From positions 1 to 44,999 of the forward strand of contig JBDTDR010000219.1 in NCBI GenBank assembly GCA_039922955.1: a DNA stretch of 44,999 nucleotides, given 5' to 3'. Source of the DNA: Tumulicola sp039922955 (GTDB lineage Bacteria > Vulcanimicrobiota > Vulcanimicrobiia > Vulcanimicrobiales > Vulcanimicrobiaceae). The translations under genes and the position numbers were made by a program. Positions 8,371 to 16,220 of this stretch are shown here, in pieces (positions within the stretch are counted from its first letter, which is position 1; each line of letters starts with the position of its first letter). Below the pieces are notes generated by a model. That model was not told the DNA's origin. It worked only from the letters and a program-made list of their open reading frames with translations, and did not search any database.

Positions 8371-9381
8371 CTACGGATGCATGAGTTTGTCCCACTCATC
8401 GCGGTCGATCCGGAGCGACTCTTCCTCGAGCGTTACCAAGGGGCTGCGCGGCAGGCGCTCGCGCTCGCAGAGATCCTCCGACTTCGTGTCGACGTAAAGC
8501 AAACCGGTTACGAACTCGCCACGCCCGGTGGCCTCGTGGATCGTCCGCAACGCAACCATCGAATCGGTCGGATCGTAATCGAGATCGAGCTTACGCAGCA
8601 AAATGTGCGATCCGTCCTCGAGTTCTACGTCGCGCACCGTGCCCGGTTCGTAGTCGACGGTGATTTCGCGGCCGCCCGCGATGTAGTCGGCCGTGTGCAA
8701 TACGACGTCGTGATCCTTGACGTACGCATAACTCTTGGTCGAGCCTTCGTGATCGTTAAAGGTTACGCACGGGCTGACGATGTCGAGAATCGCCGTTCCG
8801 CGATGCGAGAAGGCCGCCTGCAGCAACGGGACGAGCTGCTTTCCGTCGCCCGAAAACGAACGCGCGACGAACGTCGCGCCCAGCTCGATGGCCAGCCCGC
8901 AGACGTCGATGGTCGCGTACTCGTTGACCTTACCGCTCTTTTGCGTGGACCCGACGTCGGCCGTCGCGGAGAACTGGCCCTTGGTCAATCCGTAGCAGCC
9001 GTTGTTCTCGATGATGTACGTGAGATCGACGTTGCGCCGAATCATGTGACAGTACTGGCCCAGCCCAATGCTCGCCGTGTCGCCGTCGCCGCTGATGCCC
9101 AAAACCAGCAGTTCGCGGTTTGCCACCTTCGCTCCGGTGGCGGCCGACGGCATGCGTCCGTGCAGGCCATTGAAACCGTGCGCCTGCTCGACGAAGTAGG
9201 CGGGCGTCTTCGAGGAGCAGCCGATGCCGCTCATCTTCGCGAGTTTATGCGGCTCGACGCCGTACTCGTAGAGCGCCTTGATCAGGTGATTGGTGATCGA
9301 GTTGTGGCCGCAGCCGGCGCACAGCGTCGTCGGCAGTCCCTTGTACACTTCGCGCGCGAGGCCGATAAGATTGACGGTCAT
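8371..9381 (-). CDS. korB: 2-oxoacid:ferredoxin oxidoreductase, beta subunit (2-oxoglutarate type)
   Basis: The 336-residue TPP- and iron-sulfur-binding subunit, which with KorA interconverts 2-oxoglutarate and succinyl-CoA plus CO2 using ferredoxin. The four expected [4Fe-4S] ligands are visible: C21 and C24 (LCAGCGHN), C55 (SGIGCSS) and C205 (SPCVTFND). The TPP/Mg site is GISGDGDTASIG followed by ENNGCYGLTKGQFSAT. The start lies 3 bp after the korA stop, so the pair is one operon. Other 2-oxoacids cannot be excluded from sequence alone. Confidence 0.92.
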   Translation of the reverse strand: MTVNLIGLAREVYKGLPTTLCAGCGHNSITNHLIKALYEYGVEPHKLAKMSGIGCSSKTPAYFVEQAHGFNGLHGRMPSAATGAKVANRELLVLGISGDGDTASIGLGQYCHMIRRNVDLTYIIENNGCYGLTKGQFSATADVGSTQKSGKVNEYATIDVCGLAIELGATFVARSFSGDGKQLVPLLQAAFSHRGTAILDIVSPCVTFNDHEGSTKSYAYVKDHDVVLHTADYIAGGREITVDYEPGTVRDVELEDGSHILLRKLDLDYDPTDSMVALRTIHEATGRGEFVTGLLYVDTKSEDLCERERLPRSPLVTLEEESLRIDRDEWDKLMHP

Positions 9382-9384
9382 GGT

Positions 9385-11205
9385 TTACTCCGCGACGACC
9401 GCCGGCTCGCGTTCGGCTTCGAGCAGCGGGTCGATGATGGCGTGCGCGTCGATCGGCACGCCGTTGTAGTGGCAAATGGATTCTAGGCGCTGCACCAAGT
9501 GGGTCGGAAGTTCCGTGCGCAGGATTCCGTAGAGCTGTCCGTCGCGATTCTGCTCGACGACGTACACGCGGTCATGGCGTTGAATGAACGTGGCGATTTC
9601 GGGGGAAAGCGGTAGCGCGCGAACGCGCAGATAGTCGACCTCGATCCCGGCGTCGCGCAAGCGGTCGCGCGCTTCCACAACGGCGTGATGCGTCGTTCCG
9701 TATGCCAGGATCGCAATGCGATGGCCTTTGCCGTCGACGATCGGCGCGGGGACGGCGGTGCGTGCTGTTTCGTGCTTGCGCACTAGTCGGTCGAGATTGC
9801 GCTTCCACACCTCGGGGAGTTCCGAATAGCGCGCCTCTTCGTCGTGGCCCGTACCGCGCGTGAAGAAGCCGGCGTTGGAATGCTTGGTGCCGGGAAGCGT
9901 GCGATATGGAATGCCGTCTTTGTCGACGTCGCGATAGCGTCCCCAGGACGGCACGCGATTGAGATCGTCCGCAGTCAACACTTTCCCCCGATCGAACGGC
10001 TTCTCCGGGTACTGCAACGGTGCGGCCAGCCACGAGTTCATGCCGAGATCGAGGTCGCTGAGCACGAACACCGGCGTCTGAAAGCGATCCGCCAAGTCGA
10101 ACGCTTCCATGCCGAACTCGTACGCTTCGCGCACGTTCGCGGGCAGGAGCACGACGTGTTTGGTGTCGCCGTGGGAGAGGCTGTAGGCGAAAGCGACGTC
10201 ACCTTGCATCGTGCGCGTCGGCAGGCCGGTCGATGGCCCCGCACGCTGGACGTCAAAAATTACGCCCGGCACTTCCGCGAAATAGCCATATCCCGCGTAC
10301 TCGGCCATCAGCGAAATCCCCGGACCCGACGTCGAGGTCATCGCCCGCGCCCCCGCCCAGCCCGCGCCGAACACGATCCCGGCGGCTGCGAGTTCGTCCT
10401 CGGCTTGAAGAATCGCGAACTTGCGTTCCCCGGATTCCTTATCGACCCGGAATTTTTCGCAGTAGTGAATGAAATACTCGCACAGCGACGACGAGGGCGT
10501 GATCGGATACCACGCCGCGACGGTACAGCCGCCCATCACGCAGCCGAGCGCCGAGGCCCGATTGCCTTCCATGAACAACAGCCCTTCGGTTTTTCCGGTC
10601 ATCCGTTCGAGACGATACGGGTCGCGCTTTTCGAAATGCTCGCCCGCGTACTCGATGCCGATCCGAATCGCGTTCATGTTCAACTCGACGGCGGTCACCT
10701 TGCTTCGGAACTGCGCTTTCAACCCTTCCTCGAGGGCTTCGGCCGGGATCTCGAGCAGCTGCGCGAGCGCCCCGACGTAGATCATGTTCATCAAGTACTT
10801 GCGCAGGTCGCCTTTGTCGGCGAAGCGCTCTTTCGCAAGCTGCGCGAACGGAACGGCGTAGTACGTCAAGTCATCCCGTAACGTCTCGCCGCCGACCGGA
10901 TACGCTGCTTCGTGCAGCACCACGCCGCCGGGTTTAACGCCCGCAACGTCGGATTGCCACGTGGTCGCGTTCAAAGCGACGAGCACGTCGACATCGCGCG
11001 TTCGGCACTGGTATCCCTTCGAGGTCACCCGGATGTCGAACCACGTCGGAAGACCCTCGATGTTTGACGGAAAGACGTTCTTCGGCGCAACCGGAACGCC
11101 CAGCCGGAGGATGGCGTTGGTAATCACGAGGTTCGAGGACTGGCTGCCCGAACCGTTGACCGTCGCTACCCGAATCGTGAAATCGTTGACGGAGCGCTGA
11201 GTCAT
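9385..11205 (-). CDS. korA: 2-oxoacid:ferredoxin oxidoreductase, fused gamma-alpha subunit
   Basis: A 606-residue protein combining the gamma domain (about residues 1-190, starting GSGSQSSNLVITNAILRLG) with the alpha domain (about 205-590). The alpha domain has the typical GNRASALGCVMGGCTVAAWYPITPSSS and TSTSGPGISLMAEYAGYGY. This fused form is common in two-subunit KorAB enzymes. It partners with korB immediately downstream and acts in the oxidative or reductive TCA cycle with ferredoxin. A ribosome site (AGGGA) lies about 7 nt upstream of the ATG. The 176-bp gap upstream to groL holds the groL terminator and a short tandem repeat. Confidence 0.93.
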   Translation of the reverse strand: MTQRSVNDFTIRVATVNGSGSQSSNLVITNAILRLGVPVAPKNVFPSNIEGLPTWFDIRVTSKGYQCRTRDVDVLVALNATTWQSDVAGVKPGGVVLHEAAYPVGGETLRDDLTYYAVPFAQLAKERFADKGDLRKYLMNMIYVGALAQLLEIPAEALEEGLKAQFRSKVTAVELNMNAIRIGIEYAGEHFEKRDPYRLERMTGKTEGLLFMEGNRASALGCVMGGCTVAAWYPITPSSSLCEYFIHYCEKFRVDKESGERKFAILQAEDELAAAGIVFGAGWAGARAMTSTSGPGISLMAEYAGYGYFAEVPGVIFDVQRAGPSTGLPTRTMQGDVAFAYSLSHGDTKHVVLLPANVREAYEFGMEAFDLADRFQTPVFVLSDLDLGMNSWLAAPLQYPEKPFDRGKVLTADDLNRVPSWGRYRDVDKDGIPYRTLPGTKHSNAGFFTRGTGHDEEARYSELPEVWKRNLDRLVRKHETARTAVPAPIVDGKGHRIAILAYGTTHHAVVEARDRLRDAGIEVDYLRVRALPLSPEIATFIQRHDRVYVVEQNRDGQLYGILRTELPTHLVQRLESICHYNGVPIDAHAIIDPLLEAEREPAVVAE

Positions 11206-11277
11206 GAGACGTTCCCTATTTCCTAGCCGAGAGGCCCCTTCCTCGGCCGAGACCTCTTCTTAGTACGCCAAGACCGC

Positions 11278-11317
11278 GCCGGAACGAAACGGCCCGCGCC
11301 GGAACGAAACGGCCCGC
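11278..11317. repeat. Two tandem copies of a 20-bp unit
   Basis: Two identical adjacent copies of a 20-bp unit that begins GCCGGAACG and ends GGCCCGC occupy 11278-11297 and 11298-11317. They lie between the korA start and the groL terminator, just beyond the terminator's T-tract. They could be a simple duplication or a pair of binding sites in the kor promoter region. Confidence 0.8.
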
Positions 11318-11321
11318 GACG

Positions 11322-11353
11322 AAAAAAGGAGCCCGGCATCGCTGCCGGGCTCC
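11322..11353 (-). terminator. Rho-independent terminator of groS-groL
   Basis: Read on the minus strand, a perfect 10-bp stem (GGAGCCCGGC paired with GCCGGGCTCC) closes a 6-nt loop (11328-11353). It is followed directly by six T residues (11322-11327). It lies 29 bp after the groL stop. Confidence 0.93.
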
Positions 11354-11381
11354 CGATGTTCTCTCCGTCGAAGTCGGAGAA

Positions 11382-13040
11382 CTACATCATGTCGTAGCCG
11401 CCCATGCCGCCGCCCGGCATACCGCCCGACTCTTTCTTTGGCTCGGGCTTGTCGGCGATCAACGTTTCCGTCGTCAGGATGAGCGCGCCGATCGATGCCG
11501 CGTTTTGCAGCGCCGAGCGCGTCACCTTGAGCGGCTCCACGACGCCGGCCTTGAACATGTCGACGATCTCGCCGCTCATCGCGTCGAAGCCCATCGGGGC
11601 ATCCTTGCCCTTGACGTTGTTGACCTCGACCGAGCCCTCAAAGCCCGCGTTATACGCGATCTGCTTGAGGGGCTCCTCAAGCGCCTTGCGGATGATGTCG
11701 ATGCCGATCTTTTCGTCGGCCCACGTGCTGGCGTGGCCGTTGGTTTTCGGCGGCTCGTACTTGTTGATCGCCTTGATGGCGTGCACGAGCGAGCTGCCGC
11801 CGCCGGGGATCATGCCTTCCTGCACGGCCGCGCGGGTCGCGCTGAGGGCATCCTCGATGCGGTGTTTCTTCTCTTTGAGTTCGGTTTCGGTGGCCGCTCC
11901 GACCTGGATCACGGCGACGCCGCCCGAGAGTTTCGCAAGACGTTCTTGCAGCTTCTCGCGATCGAAGTCCGAGTCCGTATCCTCGACCTGCTTTTTGATC
12001 ATTTCGATGCGGCCTTTGATGTCCGCCGGCTTGCCGGCGCCGTCAACGATGGTCGTCTCGTCCTTGGTGACGGTCACGCGTTTGGCTTTGCCGAGCTGAT
12101 CCTGCGTCACCTTGTCGAGTTTGAGACCCAGCTCTTCGGAAATCACCGTCGCGCCCGTAAGCGTGGCGATATCCTTAAGCATCTCTTTGCGGCGGTCGCC
12201 GAAGCCGGGGGCCTTTACGCCGACCGACGTGAACGTGCCGCGCAGCTTGTTCACGACGAGGGTCGCAAGGGCTTCGCCCTCGACGTCCTCGGCAATGATC
12301 AGCAGCGGCTTCTGCACTTGGACGACCTTTTCGAGCAGCGGGAGGATGTCGGCAATCGCCGAGATCTTGCGCTCCGTCACGAGAATGAACGGGTCGTCGA
12401 GCACCGATTCCATCCGCTCGGAGTCGGTGACCATGTACGGCGAGATGTAGCCCTTGTCGAACTGCATGCCGTCTTTGGTTTCGACTTCGGTCTTGAGCGT
12501 ACGCGATTCCTCAACGGTGATCACGCCGTCTTTGCCGACTTTCTCCATCGCTAGCGCGACGAGATCGCCGATCTCTTTGTCGTTAGCCGAAATGGATGCC
12601 ACCTGAGCGATCTTCTCTTTGGTGTCGACCTTCTCAGCGTACTTCTCCATCTGAGCGACGGCAATTTCGACGGCCTTTTCGATGCCGCGCTTGATCAGCA
12701 GCGGGTTGCTGCCGGCGGTGACGTTGCGCAGACCCTCGCGGATGATCGCTTGGGCGAGCACCGTCGCCGTGGTCGTGCCGTCGCCGGCGATGTCGTTGGT
12801 CTTGGAAGCGACTTCCTTCACGAGCTGCGCGCCCATGTTCTCGAACACGTCGGCCAGTTCGATTTCTTTGGCGATCGTCACGCCGTCGTTGGTGATCGTC
12901 GGCGAGCCGAACTTCTTGTCGAGAACGACGTTGCGCCCTTTTGGCCCGAGCGTCACCTTGACGGCATCGGCCAGCAAGTTGGCGCCGCGTTCGAGCGCGC
13001 GCCGCGCGTTCTCATCGAATATGATTTGCTTTGCAGCCAT
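11382..13040 (-). CDS. groL: Chaperonin GroEL (60 kDa)
   Basis: A 552-residue chaperonin that forms the double-ring folding chamber with GroES. The start MAAKQIIFDENARRAL, the ATP-site motif DIAGDGTTTATVLAQAI and the flexible C-terminal tail GGMPGGGMGGYDMM are all typical. It follows groS by 19 bp. The purine-rich AAGGAG lies 15 nt before the ATG, unusually far, but an in-frame TGA just upstream rules out an earlier start. Heat control is expected from the CIRCE element ahead of groS. Confidence 0.99.
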   Translation of the reverse strand: MAAKQIIFDENARRALERGANLLADAVKVTLGPKGRNVVLDKKFGSPTITNDGVTIAKEIELADVFENMGAQLVKEVASKTNDIAGDGTTTATVLAQAIIREGLRNVTAGSNPLLIKRGIEKAVEIAVAQMEKYAEKVDTKEKIAQVASISANDKEIGDLVALAMEKVGKDGVITVEESRTLKTEVETKDGMQFDKGYISPYMVTDSERMESVLDDPFILVTERKISAIADILPLLEKVVQVQKPLLIIAEDVEGEALATLVVNKLRGTFTSVGVKAPGFGDRRKEMLKDIATLTGATVISEELGLKLDKVTQDQLGKAKRVTVTKDETTIVDGAGKPADIKGRIEMIKKQVEDTDSDFDREKLQERLAKLSGGVAVIQVGAATETELKEKKHRIEDALSATRAAVQEGMIPGGGSSLVHAIKAINKYEPPKTNGHASTWADEKIGIDIIRKALEEPLKQIAYNAGFEGSVEVNNVKGKDAPMGFDAMSGEIVDMFKAGVVEPLKVTRSALQNAASIGALILTTETLIADKPEPKKESGGMPGGGMGGYDMM

Positions 13041-13059
13041 AATAAAGTTTCAATACTCC

Positions 13060-13365
13060 TTAAACGCCGGCCGGGACTTTGTCGACGACCGCGAGGATAT
13101 CTTTTTCGGGAATGATGAGGTACTCGGTGCCGTCGAGCTTCACTTCGCTGCCCGAGTATTTGCGATAGAGTACGCGATCGCCGACCTTGACGCTCATACC
13201 GAGCTTGGTGCCGCTTTCCAGCACGCGGCCATCGCCGGCCGCCCGGATCACGCCCTCCTGGGGCTTCTCCTTGGCGGTATCGGGCAGGAATATGCCGCCC
13301 GTCGTTTTGTCGTCTTGTTCGACATGCTCGATAACCACGTTATCGTGCAAAGGCTTGAGATTCAC
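13060..13365 (-). CDS. groS: Co-chaperonin GroES (10 kDa)
   Basis: A 101-residue lid subunit of the GroEL/GroES machine. It starts at GTG with GGAGG 7 nt upstream. MNLKPLHDNVVIEHVEQD, the mobile loop TTGGIFLPDTAKEKPQEG and the VLYRKYSGSEVKLDG segment are diagnostic. It is the first gene of the groS-groL operon, with about 60 nt of leader after the predicted transcription start. Confidence 0.98.
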   Translation of the reverse strand: MNLKPLHDNVVIEHVEQDDKTTGGIFLPDTAKEKPQEGVIRAAGDGRVLESGTKLGMSVKVGDRVLYRKYSGSEVKLDGTEYLIIPEKDILAVVDKVPAGV

Positions 13366-13399
13366 GGAAAGACCTCCCCACAGCTATCTCTACAGGCCA

Positions 13400-13426
13400 T
13401 TAGCACTCTCAGCGCGAGAGCGCTAG
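13400..13426 (-). promoter_or_regulatory. CIRCE element (HrcA operator) upstream of groS-groL
   Basis: The plus strand reads TTAGCACTC, nine bases, then GAGCGCTAG. The first half matches the consensus exactly and the second has two mismatches, with the exact 9-bp spacer. It begins at the predicted transcription start of the groS promoter, so bound HrcA would block initiation. This is the second CIRCE in the window. Confidence 0.93.
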
Positions 13427-13433
13427 CCGTGCC

Positions 13434-13462
13434 ATCTTAGCAGACTCCCCTGGGGACTGCAA
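13434..13462 (-). promoter_or_regulatory. Sigma-70 type promoter of groS-groL
   Basis: On the minus strand -35 TTGCAG (13462-13457) and -10 TAAGAT (13439-13434) are separated by exactly 17 bp. Transcription would start near 13427, at the edge of the CIRCE operator. Confidence 0.8.
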
Positions 13463-13494
13463 GGGCTTTGGCGGGGTTTCGAACGATGGGACGC

Positions 13495-13785
13495 CTAGGG
13501 CACCAGACGGGCGAACCCGGGGCCGCCGACGGCATAGCCGATCGCGAGCATGGCCGCCAAAAGCACGAAGAAAATCCGCGTCAGGGGGCGTTCCGCGGCG
13601 AGCCCGATCAAGAGGAGGCCGAGACCCAGGCTGACCACGGCGCCGGTCGCAAGCCCGGCGTAATCCGAGCGATGCAGCGCGACCCACAGAACGAACGCCG
13701 TCCCGAGCCCCAGCACCAGGGCGAGAAGGCCGGAGGCTCCCCAGATGACATACTCGTTCGGCTCCGGGAAGGAGCGGTCGGGCAT
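13495..13785 (-). CDS. Small integral membrane protein of unknown function
   Basis: A 96-residue protein starting MPDRSFPEPNEYVIWG with about three hydrophobic segments: LLALVLGLGTAFVLWVAL, LATGAVVSLGLGLLLIGLA, and IFFVLLAAMLAIGYAVGG. The open frame extends upstream to 13872, but that stretch is basic and unlike a start, and it overlaps the divergent gene at 13871. I recognise no family. Its promoter would have to lie in the 85 bp between the two divergent starts. Confidence 0.6.
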   Translation of the reverse strand: MPDRSFPEPNEYVIWGASGLLALVLGLGTAFVLWVALHRSDYAGLATGAVVSLGLGLLLIGLAAERPLTRIFFVLLAAMLAIGYAVGGPGFARLVP

Positions 13786-13870
13786 CACCGAGCTATCGTA
13801 GCTGCCAATTCGTAAAGCTCGCTTAAAAAGCGCGCCCAGGCCGCACGAGCGCCTGGGCGAATGCAGCCGC

Positions 13871-14353
13871 ATGGTTTCGAGCGAGCGTATCTCCTGGACC
13901 CGGGTCCTACTTCAGGGGGTCGTTGCCGGCGTCGCCGGCGGCATTCTCTTCGATCTGTACGTGTGGGCGACGACGCTCCTCCCCGTTCACGAGAGCATCG
14001 CGACGATGTGGCAATGGATTGCGTCGACCGCGTTGGGCAAGGTCGCACTCGCCGACCCCGCCTATGCCGCGGCCGGCGCGGCGATCCACGCGATCGTCGG
14101 CATCGGCTGGGCGGTCGGTTACGCTTATGTCGCCGCCGGGCGCCCTTCGATCGATCGCCGCTGGATCGTGTCGGGGCCGGTGTACGGCCTGATCGTCTAC
14201 ACGATCATGCAGACCATTCTACTCGCGGACAATAATTTTACGTATCCGCCGACCCCGAATGCCTTCGTCAACGCACTCTTCGCGCACGCCGCGTTCTTTG
14301 GGCTTCCCGTCGCCTACGTCGTTCATCTCCTGCAGCCTCGGAACGCGACGTGA
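13871..14353 (+). CDS. Membrane protein of unknown function (about four spans)
   Basis: A 160-residue protein with a first hydrophobic segment VLLQGVVAGVAGGILFDLYVW and three further ones, resembling small YagU-like envelope proteins, though I cannot confirm the family. It has several conserved-looking aromatic and proline residues (YPPTPNAFVNALFAHAAFF) between the last two spans. Its stop overlaps the alanine racemase start (GTGA), so the two are likely one operon. No role can be read from the sequence. Confidence 0.65.
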   Translation: MVSSERISWTRVLLQGVVAGVAGGILFDLYVWATTLLPVHESIATMWQWIASTALGKVALADPAYAAAGAAIHAIVGIGWAVGYAYVAAGRPSIDRRWIVSGPVYGLIVYTIMQTILLADNNFTYPPTPNAFVNALFAHAAFFGLPVAYVVHLLQPRNAT

Positions 14354-15489
14354 TCGGGGGGCTTCGCATCTCGCTCGCAGCACTCCGCAACAACGCGAAG
14401 GCGCTCCGCGACCTGGTCGGGCCCAAGCACGCCGCCTTCGTCGTAAAGAGCAACGCCTACGGTCACGGTTTGGTCGAAACCGCATTGGCGGTCGAACCGT
14501 TCGCGACGCGGCTGTGCGTGTATGCCTTCGAGGAAGGGATCGGTTTACGCGACGGCGGCGTCACCGCGCCGATTTTGGTGCTCGGGCCGATCGCGCCCGA
14601 CGCGTTGAACGACGTTATGGCAGCAAAGCTCGAGGTGGCGCTTTGGGACACCGGAGAGTTTGCGCGCAAGCTCGCGGGGGCGGCCCGACGGCGTCAGATG
14701 CGTGCGCCGGTTCACGTAAAGATCAACACCGGCCTCAACCGCTTAGGCTTCGAACCGCACGAAGTCGTCGACTCCATCGAAGACTACCTTCACGTTGCGG
14801 AAATCGAAATCGCCGGCGTCTTTTCGCACCTGTCGTCGGCCGAAGAGATGGATTCGCCCTCGACGATGCAGCAGCTCGAAATCTTTGAACGCGCGCTGAT
14901 ACCGGTCGAGCCATTGTTCCAACGACACGCCGTCGTGCCGTTGCGCCACATCGCGGCTTCGGCCGCGGCGCTGCTGTGGCCGCAGACGCGGCTGGACATG
15001 TCGCGCTTCGGCATCGCGCTTTACGGTTTGTGGCCGTCCGCACAAACGCGCGAGGCCCTGGGGCCGGGCGGTATCGAACTGCAGCCGGCGCTTTCGTATA
15101 CGTCGGAAGTGGCGGTGGCGCGCTCGATTCCGGCCGGAGCTCCGGTGGGTTACGGCGCGAGCTTCCACGCTCCGCGCGACATGCGCATCGGCGTCGTGCC
15201 GGTAGGCTACGCCGACGGCGTGCCGCGCGCGCTCTCGAACCGCGGCGCGTTTCTGGTCGACGGAGCGGCCTGCCCGATCGTCGGTCGGGTTGCCATGAAC
15301 GTCACCGAAATCGATCTCTCGCTCGCCCCCAACGCGCGCGCGGGTTCGATGGTGACCTTGATCGGCCGCGACGGCAGCGCCCGGATCGGCGCCGACGATT
15401 GGGCGAAATGGTGCGACACGATTAACTACGAAATCGTCGCGCGCCTGCCCGGCGAGTTGCCGCGCGCGTACGACGACGAGCCCCGTTAG
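14350..15489 (+). CDS. alr: Alanine racemase
   Basis: A 379-residue PLP enzyme that makes D-alanine for peptidoglycan; Ddl, encoded at 18276-19217, uses this product. The PLP lysine is in VVKSNAYGHG (K33) and the second-subunit tyrosine loop is VGYGASF. The C-terminal beta domain has RVAMNVTEIDLS and the closing TINYEIVARLPGELPR. Translation begins at GTG overlapping the previous stop. It is convergent with hisA, 7 bp apart. Confidence 0.96.
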   Translation: MIGGLRISLAALRNNAKALRDLVGPKHAAFVVKSNAYGHGLVETALAVEPFATRLCVYAFEEGIGLRDGGVTAPILVLGPIAPDALNDVMAAKLEVALWDTGEFARKLAGAARRRQMRAPVHVKINTGLNRLGFEPHEVVDSIEDYLHVAEIEIAGVFSHLSSAEEMDSPSTMQQLEIFERALIPVEPLFQRHAVVPLRHIAASAAALLWPQTRLDMSRFGIALYGLWPSAQTREALGPGGIELQPALSYTSEVAVARSIPAGAPVGYGASFHAPRDMRIGVVPVGYADGVPRALSNRGAFLVDGAACPIVGRVAMNVTEIDLSLAPNARAGSMVTLIGRDGSARIGADDWAKWCDTINYEIVARLPGELPRAYDDEPR

Positions 15490-15496
15490 ACGGAGA

Positions 15497-16216
15497 TTAC
15501 GCGACCGCCGCGATCGCACCCTTAAGGTCGAGCGTGCCCTTGTACAGCGCGCTGCCGACGATACACGAGTCGACCGTCAGCGGAACCAGGCGCTTAAGGC
15601 TCCGTAAGTCTGCGACGTTGCGGGCGCCGCCGCTGGCCGTGATCATCACTTCGGCAGCGTTTGCAACCGCGTTGAGCGCATCGATATCGTAGCCTTCGCC
15701 CATCCCGTCGCGGCGGATCTCGGTGAAGATGATGCGCGATACGCCCCACTGCGCCACGCGGCGTACGAGCGCGTCGCGGTCCACCGGGGTGCGTTCTTGC
15801 CAACCATGCGTCGCCACTTGGGATCCGCGCGCGTCGATGCCGGCAATGACCTTGCCGGGAAAGCGGCTGATGATGTGGCGCGCCAAGCGCTCGTCTTCGA
15901 CCAGCAGCGTACCCAGAATGATCTCGGCAGCGCCCGCAGCGATCGCGGCCTCGGCGTGCTTGACCGCGCGTAACCCGCCCCCGGTTTGCACCGGCACGTT
16001 CACCGCGGCGCATATGCGCTCGACCGCGGTGAGATTCTCGCCCGACCCGAACGCCCCGTCGAGATCGATCACGTGCAACCGCGCCGCGCCGGCTTCCACG
16101 AACGACTTCGCGCGTTCGACCGGATCGCCGTCGTAGGTCGACGTCGTCGTCGGGTCGCCTCGTTCCATGCGCACGCACTTTCCGCCGCGCAAATCGATCG
16201 CCGGGATCACCAGCAT
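15497..16216 (-). CDS. hisA: Phosphoribosylformimino-5-aminoimidazole carboxamide ribotide isomerase
   Basis: A 239-residue TIM barrel that performs the Amadori isomerisation in histidine synthesis. The catalytic aspartates are D8 (IPAIDLRGG) and D128 (AGIDARG). Phosphate-binding glycines are in VQTGGGLR and ITASGGARN. The protein is of ordinary HisA length, so it is not an obvious HisA/TrpF fusion. It stands alone here, next to citrate synthase and not in a his operon, and starts 4 bp after the citrate synthase stop, so it may be co-transcribed with it. Confidence 0.92.
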   Translation of the reverse strand: MLVIPAIDLRGGKCVRMERGDPTTTSTYDGDPVERAKSFVEAGAARLHVIDLDGAFGSGENLTAVERICAAVNVPVQTGGGLRAVKHAEAAIAAGAAEIILGTLLVEDERLARHIISRFPGKVIAGIDARGSQVATHGWQERTPVDRDALVRRVAQWGVSRIIFTEIRRDGMGEGYDIDALNAVANAAEVMITASGGARNVADLRSLKRLVPLTVDSCIVGSALYKGTLDLKGAIAAVA

Positions 16217-16220
16217 GGTG

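Noticed and set aside
11505..12554. 349-codon open frame opposite groL
   Set aside because: Antisense shadow of GroEL with no ribosome site or family features.
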